Shown here piece after piece: positions 7,710 to 12,463 of a stretch of DNA of 20,863 nucleotides. The notes beneath the pieces are model-generated. The model saw nothing but the letters and a program-made list of their open reading frames with translations, was not told where the DNA came from and ran no database searches. The DNA is from RUG12783 sp946409545 (GTDB lineage Bacteria; Bacillota_I; Bacilli_A; RF39; UBA660): positions 1 through 20,863 of the forward strand of contig CAMJWT010000026.1 of assembly GCA_946409545.1 (NCBI GenBank), given 5' to 3'. The translations under genes and the position numbers were made by a program. Every line of letters begins with the position of its first letter. The first letter of the stretch is position 1.

Positions 7710-8034
7710 CTTGTGTACCTCTTAATTCGATATTATCCTCTGTCTTTTGAGTTTCTCTTTTAACTTCTTCCAAACCTTCATCATAATTATTAGAAGCATA
7801 ATATAAAAACTTAATAAAGGCATCTATCTTTTTAGCAATTGTTTCAAAATCTTTAATATTTTGGATATAGTCAATCATTACAGCATTCTTAATATCACTT
7901 TTCCAAGTTAAATTCTTCTCTAATTCTTTATATTCGATAATAAATTGATTTAATTCTTCTAGTCTTTTTTCTTCTTTTTTTATAATATTAGTCAAATTAT
8001 TACCATTAACATGAATAACTTTATTAGAACTCAT
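7699..8034 (-). CDS. WXG100-like small helical protein, first gene of the lipase operon
   Basis: A 111-residue helical protein with helix 1 rich in E/K (about 15-42), a turn NLTWKSDIKNAV holding the single tryptophan, and helix 2 (about 55-95). The tryptophan-plus-turn followed by an amphipathic helix is like the WXG100 hairpin with WKS in place of WxG. The C-terminus is charged. GGTGATGAT precedes the ATG. It opens the operon; the ~125-nt upstream region has a TATGAT box near 8065-8070 but no convincing -35. Confidence 0.6.
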   Translation of the reverse strand: MSSNKVIHVNGNNLTNIIKKEEKRLEELNQFIIEYKELEKNLTWKSDIKNAVMIDYIQNIKDFETIAKKIDAFIKFLYYASNNYDEGLEEVKRETQKTEDNIELRGTQDGN

Positions 8035-8130
8035 ATCATCACCATATTCTATATTCTCAATAATATCATAACATATAATTAATGATTAAAATAATTATTT
8101 ATTAAAGTATTCAAATTATATGTAAAATAA

Positions 8131-8154
8131 AAAGACAAGATATTACTTGTCTTT
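8131..8154 (-). terminator. Terminator of the AIM24 gene
   Basis: Stem AAAGACAAG/CTTGTCTTT (8131-8139, 8146-8154) with a 6-nt loop and a T-rich run on the minus strand just past the stop of 8161-9018. It also isolates the lipase operon from read-through. Confidence 0.75.
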
Positions 8155-8160
8155 CTTTTT

Positions 8161-9018
8161 TTATTTTTTAGTAAATAAATTAACGACTGTAGATGCAGTA
8201 TCTGTTGAAGATGATGGATATGGCATATAAGGATATAAGATATTAGCTGTCTTACTAATAGGCATAGATTGCATTACAACTTTACCTGGTCCCGTAATAA
8301 CTGTATTAAAGATTCCTTCACCACCTAAGAAAATATTTTTAAAACCTTTATTAGTTTCAATATCAATTTGACAAGTTGAATCCATCATTACTAAGTGACC
8401 TGTACTAATAACAATTCTTTCTCCTGGTTGTAGTACTTTTTCTTCCATACTACCATCAATTTCAATAAATACTTTACCATTTCCAGACATTCTTTGCATA
8501 ATGAATCCTTCACCAGCAAATAAACCTACACCAATCTTTTTATTGAAATGAATAGAAACTTCTACTCCACTTGTTCCAGCTAAGAAAGCACTTTTTTGAC
8601 AAATAACATCTTGCCCTGGTTTAACATCAACCGCCATGATTGCTCCAGGGAAACTTGATGAAAAGGCAATATAAGAATTATCTTCTTGTGCAGTATAAAT
8701 ATTTTGGAATAATCTTTCACCAGAAAACATTCTTGAAAAGACTTTCCCAACACCACCATTAGAAGTTGTTTCCATCGTTACACTAGGTGATTTCCATGAC
8801 ATTGAACCACCTTCACATATAATTTGTTCTCCTCTTCGAAGATTTAAAATAAGATATGGTAAATTACCACCTTTTATTTCATAATTAAGATCAACTGGTG
8901 CCATAACATTAGTATTAATAGCAGCATTACCGAATTGTTGTCCACAAAAAGGACAAAACGCACTATTTTGAGCAACTTGTCCTCCACAAGTTGGACAAAC
9001 AAAACCATTATTATTCAT
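8161..9018 (-). CDS. Zinc-ribbon AIM24/TIGR00266 family protein
   Basis: A 285-residue cytoplasmic protein. The N-terminus is a zinc ribbon with C8-x2-C11 and C22-x2-C25. The rest (about 45-265) is the AIM24/TIGR00266 beta-rich fold: EIICEGGSMSW near its start, FSRMFSGERLFQNIYTA, then many G-containing strands (GEGFIMQRMSG, GHLVMMDST, FLGGEGIFNTVITGPGKVVMQSMP). The family is widespread in bacteria; the mitochondrial relative AIM24 affects inner-membrane organisation, and the bacterial role is unknown. AGGAGG lies upstream of the ATG, and it has its own promoter (9038-9066) and terminator, so it is monocistronic. The last ~30 residues are a low-complexity proline/serine tail. Confidence 0.88.
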   Translation of the reverse strand: MNNNGFVCPTCGGQVAQNSAFCPFCGQQFGNAAINTNVMAPVDLNYEIKGGNLPYLILNLRRGEQIICEGGSMSWKSPSVTMETTSNGGVGKVFSRMFSGERLFQNIYTAQEDNSYIAFSSSFPGAIMAVDVKPGQDVICQKSAFLAGTSGVEVSIHFNKKIGVGLFAGEGFIMQRMSGNGKVFIEIDGSMEEKVLQPGERIVISTGHLVMMDSTCQIDIETNKGFKNIFLGGEGIFNTVITGPGKVVMQSMPISKTANILYPYMPYPSSSTDTASTVVNLFTKK

Positions 9019-9037
9019 TTACTATCCTCCTATAGTA

Positions 9038-9066
9038 AGTATAACATTACATAATTATTAAAACAA
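9038..9066 (-). promoter_or_regulatory. Promoter of the AIM24 gene
   Basis: Minus strand TTGTTT (9066-9061), 17-nt spacer, TATACT (9043-9038), followed by AGGAGG and the ATG at 9018. Confidence 0.6.
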
Positions 9067-9080
9067 TTAAAAAACAAAAA

Positions 9081-9101
9081 AACAGTCTTTATAAGACTGT
9101 T
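9081..9101 (-). terminator. Orphan minus-strand terminator
   Basis: Stem AACAGTCTT/AAGACTGTT with a T-run only on the minus strand (A-run at 9069-9082 on plus). No protein gene on the minus strand feeds it; the nearest minus-strand gene upstream is the tRNA at 11203, which has its own terminator. It therefore points to a small RNA or a decayed RNA gene at 9102-9143. Confidence 0.65.
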
Positions 9102-9143
9102 AATTTCATATATGGAGCGACATTTTGTCATATATACGCAAAA
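9102..9143 (-). ncRNA. Possible small RNA or tRNA-Gly 3'-end remnant
   Basis: Read on the minus strand this stretch has GCG, then a hairpin (ATATATGACA, AAA, TGTC, bulge GCTCC, ATATAT), containing CGCTCCAT at 9119-9112, the same eight bases as the 3' end of the tRNA-Gly at 11209-11202. As at that tRNA, a terminator follows at once. A TATAAT box (9155-9150) upstream could start a ~65-nt transcript. It is either a small RNA or the leftover of a tRNA gene; it does not fold as a tRNA. Confidence 0.3.
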
Positions 9144-9155
9144 TATCACATTATA

Positions 9156-9314
9156 TAAGGCAATCAATAAACTCAATTGCTAAATAAAATATAACATACA
9201 TTTTGACAAAAGAAAAGAATTTATATTTTTTAAGTGTTAAAAATAATAATATTTAACATAAATGAGAAATATTTGAAAATTCTTCAATCATTTGATTTGT
9301 TTTTACTATTCTTA
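9156..9314. other. AT-rich intergenic region left of the cassette promoter
   Basis: No gene is visible. A short inverted repeat, GCAAT/ATTGC (about 9161-9179), lies in it, and one plus-strand TTGACA near 9203 lacks a good -10 at normal spacing. The gene-free stretch between 9019 and 9463 is otherwise filled by the listed promoter, terminator and RNA elements. Confidence 0.4.
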
Positions 9315-9323
9315 TGCTATAAT
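9296..9323 (+). promoter_or_regulatory. Extended -10 promoter of the DUF4417 cassette
   Basis: TGCTATAAT: TG at 9315-9316 and TATAAT at 9318-9323, with a weak TTTGTT (9296-9301) at 16 nt. Start expected near 9330, just before the structured leader. Confidence 0.6.
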
Positions 9324-9338
9324 ATAAGTGAGTTGTTT

Positions 9339-9446
9339 TAAGGTGTAACGACTCTATTATTTGATAGTTAAGCTCTAATAACTTTCAAGTATAAAATGCA
9401 TTAGTAATTTATTTTCTATCCTACTAGTGCAATTATTAACACCTTA
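9339..9446 (+). ncRNA. Structured leader RNA (predicted three-way junction), copy 1
   Basis: The leader folds by eye into three stems. P1: TAAGGTGT 9339-9346 with ACACCTTA 9439-9446, 8 bp. P2: 9361-9370 with 9379-9388, 10 positions with one T-T mismatch, loop AGCTCTAA. P3: 9397-9406 with 9422-9431, 10 bp with one G-T, 15-nt loop ending TTCTATCC. The joiner between P2 and P3 holds TATAAAA. The ribosome binding site GGAGGGG starts five bases after P1. A second copy at 10977-11048 keeps the loops and joiner while P2 is paired with different sequence. I match it to no RNA family I know; a riboswitch, attenuator or protein-binding leader is possible. Confidence 0.55.
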
Positions 9447-9462
9447 GATTGGAGGGGTATTT

Positions 9463-9510
9463 ATGAAATACCTTGTAATAACTGCACATTATAGTGATAT
9501 TGATATCTGA
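9463..9510 (+). CDS. Short leader ORF (15 codons) or frameshifted N-terminus of the DUF4417 gene
   Basis: ATG at 9463 has the strongest ribosome binding site of the cassette (GGAGGGG at 9451-9457) and encodes MKYLVITAHYSDIDI, stopping at TGA 9508-9510. It overlaps the first codons of the DUF4417 frame, which itself has only a GTG (9494) and no ribosome binding site. Either this is a leader peptide that couples translation to the next gene, or a one-base indel near 9496 has split one reading frame. Removing one base would give MKYLVITAHYS joined to ILISDELKYD. Confidence 0.4.
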   Translation: MKYLVITAHYSDIDI

Positions 9511-10192
9511 TGAATTAAAATATGACATCAAACCGGCTAAGGATGACTTCCAAGCATATCTTACAAATGGAGCATTTTATACCAATACAATGGGATATCC
9601 AATACTAGAATCATGGATGATACTGGATAGTATACCTAAACGAATGGTTCCATTTGATAAAATAAAGGAAGTTAATGACTTAAGTGATTGTATTATTTGC
9701 ATGTATTGCAATGATGCATCACTTAATAAAATTAGAAAAAATCCTCATCTATACTTGAAGAACTTTTCTAAAGCTATGGGAATAACAGGTTTAGATTTTA
9801 GTATTTTTAATGATCAACCATATGCAATACAGATTTATCAAATGTATTCTAATTTAGCTTATTCATATTATTATGGATTAAGACATATACCTATAGTACC
9901 TAATGTAAGAATAGGAGAAACTGCATTTTCTAAAGAATATTTTGATGCTATTCCAAAAGGTGCAATTGTATCTATAGGTACATATGGTTTCTCGAAAACT
10001 AAAGAAGAAAAGAATAGACAAAATAAATTTGTTGAAGAATTAGTTGAATCATTAAGAATTAAAACAATATTAGTTTATGGTTCATTAACAACCTATGCAA
10101 AACATATTTTATGTGTTAACAATATTAAATATTATTGCTATAAACCATGGATTTCTATTAAAGATAAAGGAATGCTTTATGACTGGAACTAA
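9494..10192 (+). CDS. DUF4417 family protein
   Basis: About 232 residues from the GTG at 9494; the true start is uncertain (see the leader ORF). The family pattern is visible: an N-terminal IKPAKDDFQAYLTNGAFYT and PILESWMILDSIPKRMVPFD, a middle VNDLSDCIICMYCND with RKNPHLYLKNF, then TGLDFSIFNDQPYAIQIYQM (the PDFS-like segment), GLRHIPIVPNVRIG, and IPKGAIVSIGTYGFSK. DUF4417 occurs in phages and mobile elements of Bacillota; its biochemical role is unknown. The C-terminus overlaps the toxin-like gene by 14 nt, so the two are made together. In some relatives a domain like the next gene may be fused, which I recall only loosely. No signal or membrane segment. Confidence 0.7.
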   Translation: MILISDELKYDIKPAKDDFQAYLTNGAFYTNTMGYPILESWMILDSIPKRMVPFDKIKEVNDLSDCIICMYCNDASLNKIRKNPHLYLKNFSKAMGITGLDFSIFNDQPYAIQIYQMYSNLAYSYYYGLRHIPIVPNVRIGETAFSKEYFDAIPKGAIVSIGTYGFSKTKEEKNRQNKFVEELVESLRIKTILVYGSLTTYAKHILCVNNIKYYCYKPWISIKDKGMLYDWN

Positions 10193-10544
10193 AGGTCCAA
10201 GTAATCTATATGGCAACAAAAATCAAAAACCAACTGAACATATTTCCTATCCTTATGCTAAATCATTCAATAATTCTACTTTATATGATCATTTTTCTAG
10301 ACATGGAAAAGAATTTGGAGCTAATTCTATTACCGACTACGAAAATAAAGCAATATATTTTGCCAATAAAATTAGTACAGTTGCTGATAGTTTTGTAGAT
10401 AGAAACAATTCAACCTACAAGTATAACTATGTAACTAATACATTAGCAATTATTAATAGCAAAGGAAAAATAATATCATACTTTAAGCCAAAGAGTGGCA
10501 AATCATATTATGAAAAACAAAAAGAAATGAAGGTGAGAAAATGA
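10179..10544 (+). CDS. Small nuclease-toxin-like protein (polymorphic-toxin C-terminal domain type)
   Basis: A 121-residue basic protein starting MTGTKGPSNLYGNKNQ. Its core has H38-x3-H42-G with FG (DHFSRHGKEFG), Y..KA..FANKI, FVDRNNSTYKYN and a final ISYFKPKSGKSYYEKQ. This H-x3-HG-x-EFG / YKYN / YFKP layout is what I associate with C-terminal domains of polymorphic and phage toxins, possibly the BECR nuclease fold (barnase, EndoU, colicin E5/D, RelE); the assignment is from memory. The frame runs open upstream to 10095, but the ATG at 10179 has AAGGA at about eight bases and fits the coupling. It overlaps DUF4417 by 14 nt and the zinc-ribbon gene by 4 nt (ATGA), typical of toxin-immunity or toxin-antitoxin order. 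Confidence 0.55.
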   Translation: MTGTKGPSNLYGNKNQKPTEHISYPYAKSFNNSTLYDHFSRHGKEFGANSITDYENKAIYFANKISTVADSFVDRNNSTYKYNYVTNTLAIINSKGKIISYFKPKSGKSYYEKQKEMKVRK

Positions 10545-10963
10545 ATGCAAAATGTCCAATTTGTGGTAAAACGTTGTTTAAAGAAGAATTTGAAATATGT
10601 AGTTACTGTGGTTGGGAGCACGATTTAGTTCAAGAAGATGATGTTAAATTCCCTGGGGGATCAAACGATTTATCTTTAGTTGAATATAAAAAACTATATG
10701 AATTAATTTTGAACGAACATCCTAAGTATACATGGATAAATGATCGAAACATCTTTAATAGATATATATCAAATTTTGAGATTCCACCTTATTTATGTAA
10801 ATGTTGCAATTCATATGAAGTAGAAAAATTAGGTGAACAATGTCCTAATTGTGGATGGATAGATTCACAATTACAAAATACTTTTATTGATGTCAATAAT
10901 TTAATTAATGAAGATTCATTAGAAAATCATAAGAAAAAGTGCAGTAAAAAAGAGAGTGATTAA
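10541..10963 (+). CDS. Cysteine-rich CPCC-type double zinc-ribbon protein, candidate immunity/antitoxin
   Basis: A 140-residue acidic protein with two zinc ribbons, C5-x2-C8/C20-x2-C23 and C86-x2-C89/C101-x2-C104, each ending CGW. The first has the order KCPICGKTL, FEICSYCGWEHD, PGGSNDLSLVEYKK, which is the Cys_rich_CPCC (PF14206) pattern. That domain is small, soluble and of unknown chemistry, often found beside toxins. Its ATG overlaps the stop of the basic toxin-like gene by 4 nt, and it is acidic outside the ribbons, so it may bind and neutralise that protein; this is inference from context. A strong terminator overlaps the stop and closes the operon. Confidence 0.75.
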   Translation: MNAKCPICGKTLFKEEFEICSYCGWEHDLVQEDDVKFPGGSNDLSLVEYKKLYELILNEHPKYTWINDRNIFNRYISNFEIPPYLCKCCNSYEVEKLGEQCPNCGWIDSQLQNTFIDVNNLINEDSLENHKKKCSKKESD

Positions 10964-10975
10964 ACACTCTCTTTT
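10948..10975 (+). terminator. Terminator of the DUF4417 cassette
   Basis: Stem AAAAGAGAGTG/CACTCTCTTTT (10948-10958, 10965-10975), 6-nt loop, T-rich tail, overlapping the stop of the CPCC gene. Confidence 0.8.
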
Positions 10976-10976
10976 C

Positions 10977-11048
10977 TTATTATATTTATTAGCTCTAATA
11001 ATAAATATAAAATACATTAGTAGTAAATCTTCTATCCTACTATAATAA
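10977..11048 (+). ncRNA. Second copy of the structured element of the cassette leader (copy 2)
   Basis: Aligned with 9339-9446 it shares AGCTCTAATAA, TATAAAAT-CATTAGTA and TTCTATCCTACTA in the same order and strand. P2 is 10985-10991 with 10999-11005 around the conserved GCTCTAA, extendable to 12 bp, and differs in sequence from P2 of copy 1 while still pairing. P3 is TAGTAG/CTACTA (11018-11023, 11037-11042). A closing TTATTA/TAATAA is possible. It sits directly after the cassette terminator and no gene follows it on the plus strand, so it looks stranded: a leftover leader, or a functional end of the cassette. Confidence 0.5.
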
Positions 11049-11054
11049 TTTTAT

Positions 11055-11087
11055 ACTAAAACATATTATTTGGCAATAAGTTTTAGT
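11055..11087. repeat. Inverted repeat next to copy 2
   Basis: ACTAAAAC (11055-11062) and GTTTTAGT (11080-11087), a perfect 8-bp stem with a 17-nt loop containing TTGGCAAT. It may be a third hairpin of the same RNA or part of a DNA site. Nothing else is seen from 11088 to 11169 beyond poly-T and poly-A tracts. Confidence 0.4.
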
Positions 11088-11169
11088 TACTTTATTATAA
11101 GTTTTTTTTACATATTGTCAATATTTTTATATATTTTTTAATAGACCACACATGTTTTTTTTACAATAA

Positions 11170-11193
11170 AAAACTTATCTTTCGATAAGTTTT
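11170..11193 (-). terminator. Terminator of tRNA-Gly
   Basis: Minus strand AAAACTTATC, GAAA tetraloop, GATAAGTTTT and T-rich tail, 9 nt past the tRNA 3' end. Confidence 0.8.
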
Positions 11194-11202
11194 AATTTTT
11201 AA

Positions 11203-11276
11203 TGGAGCGGGTGACCGGAATCGGACCGGCGTGATCAGCTTGGAAGGCTGGAATTCTACCATTAAACTACACCCGC
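11203..11276 (-). tRNA. tRNA-Gly, anticodon UCC, encoded CCA, with unusual T-loop
   Basis: A 74-nt tRNA. Acceptor GCGGGTG/CACCCGC, D-arm GTTT/GAAT with AATGGTA loop, anticodon arm CCAGC-CTTCCAA-GCTGA (anticodon TCC), T-arm GCCGG/CCGGT, discriminator T and genomic CCA. Odd points: the T-loop is TCCGATT, so position 55 is C where nearly all elongator tRNAs have U (pseudouridine); the 27-43 pair is C-A; and 10-25 is G-U. G18-G19 are kept. All amino-acid-identity bases for glycine seem present, so it may decode GGA/GGG, or serve another glycyl-tRNA use. It has its own promoter and terminator and sits with its 3' end facing the DUF4417 cassette. Confidence 0.88.
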
Positions 11277-11343
11277 ATATATCAAGTCATTAATTATTTA
11301 GCATAAATAGACTAAACAGCCAAATAAGCAAATGACATGATTA

Positions 11344-11371
11344 AGTATATCAAAAATAAAGATAATGTCAA
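11344..11371 (-). promoter_or_regulatory. Promoter of tRNA-Gly
   Basis: Minus strand TTGACA (11371-11366), 16 nt, TATACT (11349-11344). The -35 overlaps the last codon of coaD. The predicted start leaves a ~60-nt leader before the tRNA. Confidence 0.65.
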
Positions 11372-11850
11372 GCCTTTTTTTGTAAATTTAGTATCTCTAA
11401 TACTTCATTAGGTACATATTTACTAATATCCTTTTTTAGATTAAATAACTCTTTAACCGCACTTGATGAAATAAATTCTAATTCTCGATCAGACATCAAA
11501 TAAACAGTATCAATTTCATCACTTGATAGTTCTTTATTGTAATAATCTAACACTTTTTCATTTTCAAAATCAATAGAACTTCTTAATCCACGAAGGATAC
11601 AATTACATTTATTATCTTTGCATACATCAATTGTTGCTCCACTTCCAATTATTACTTCAACATTAGGATTATTATTAAAAATCTTTTTTATTATATCTAA
11701 TCGATCTTCTTTCGATAATAAACTCTTTTTATTAGGGTTATCCATAATAGCGATTACAATATTATCAAATATCTTTAATGCTCGATTAATAATATTTATA
11801 TGACCATTTGTTATGGGGTCAAAACTAGCGGGATATAATACTCTTTTCAT
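11368..11850 (-). CDS. coaD: Phosphopantetheine adenylyltransferase
   Basis: 160 residues, normal family length. CoaD transfers AMP from ATP to 4'-phosphopantetheine, the fourth step of CoA synthesis, as a hexamer in the cytoplasm. Seen: the nucleotidyltransferase motif YPASFDPITNGH with H17 (T/HxGH), RGLRSSIDFENE (R87-R90), DTVYLMSDRELEFISSS and SAVKEL. The usual glycine of PGxFDP is alanine (A8), a small change. It starts within the end of coaE (26-nt overlap), so the two last CoA steps are coupled here; in most Bacillota coaD and coaE are apart. GAGTG precedes the ATG. Confidence 0.93.
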   Translation of the reverse strand: MKRVLYPASFDPITNGHINIINRALKIFDNIVIAIMDNPNKKSLLSKEDRLDIIKKIFNNNPNVEVIIGSGATIDVCKDNKCNCILRGLRSSIDFENEKVLDYYNKELSSDEIDTVYLMSDRELEFISSSAVKELFNLKKDISKYVPNEVLEILNLQKKA

Positions 11851-12388
11851 ACATTTTCACTCTTTCTATATCTATTTCATTATCTGGTAAAACGATATCA
11901 AAATCATTATTGTTATATATGATACTACTCTCTTCTCTACTTTTTAAATATTCGGGACTAATATTATCTCTTTTCAATATTCTTTCTTCTCTTATTTCAT
12001 ATGGAGTATCAATTAATATCTTTAAATCACACATCTTGAAATATTTGACTTTAGGTAGTAGTTGCCAATCAAAAATTACATTCTTAGAGTCTCCAATTAA
12101 TCGATCTATTTCTCTTTCCATATATTTCCATGTGATTTCTATTAACTTATTCATATTATCTTGGTTATTAAAAACTTTTTTACCTAAAAGTTTTCGATTT
12201 ATTTTATTATCTGTTACTATATCTTCACCAAATGTTGATATTAACTCTTTTTTTACTTCATCAAATTCATTAACTTGATGACCTATTTTATCAATATCAA
12301 TATATATATAATCATTTAATTCTTCTAAAAGTTTCTTGGATAGTGTTGATTTTCCACTACCTTGTTTTCCACAAATACCGATATACAT
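11825..12388 (-). CDS. coaE: Dephospho-CoA kinase
   Basis: 187 residues. CoaE phosphorylates the 3'-hydroxyl of dephospho-CoA with ATP, finishing CoA. Seen: P-loop G7-KQGSGKST, IDIDKIGHQV with D31/D33, then NRKLLGKKVFNN (the family's NRxxLGxxVF) and the core strand NVIFDWQLLPKVKYF. It is a little shorter and more diverged than typical CoaE, which lowers certainty slightly. The frame opens at 12400, but GGAGG there is the ribosome binding site of the ATG at 12388, so I use that. A TATAAT box on the minus strand (12410-12405) may be its promoter. It overlaps coaD. Confidence 0.85.
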   Translation of the reverse strand: MYIGICGKQGSGKSTLSKKLLEELNDYIYIDIDKIGHQVNEFDEVKKELISTFGEDIVTDNKINRKLLGKKVFNNQDNMNKLIEITWKYMEREIDRLIGDSKNVIFDWQLLPKVKYFKMCDLKILIDTPYEIREERILKRDNISPEYLKSREESSIIYNNNDFDIVLPDNEIDIERVKMYEKSIISR

Positions 12389-12404
12389 TATTCCCTCCAT
12401 AATA

Positions 12405-12410
12405 ATTATA
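12405..12410 (-). promoter_or_regulatory. Possible -10 box of coaE-coaD
   Basis: TATAAT on the minus strand; the best -35 at 17 nt is TTTAAT, weak. Confidence 0.35.
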
Positions 12411-12463
12411 CTAATTGTTTATAAAAAATTAAAGATATGTTATTCTTATATATGGAGTGTGTA

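Noticed and set aside
9339..9446. Leader RNA as a type III toxin-antitoxin RNA (ToxI-like)
   Set aside because: Those antitoxin RNAs are tandem short repeats followed by a terminator before a ToxN-fold gene; here there is one unit per site, no terminator before the genes and no ToxN-like protein.
9463..9600. TGA read as tryptophan (Mycoplasma code) to join the short ORF to DUF4417
   Set aside because: The downstream sequence in that frame has several further TGA codons and poor coding sense, and all window genes use TGG for tryptophan.
9339..11048. The two repeated elements as integron attC sites
   Set aside because: No RYYYAAC/GTTRRRY core pair bounds either copy, and no integron integrase is visible. 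Hairpin shape alone is not enough.
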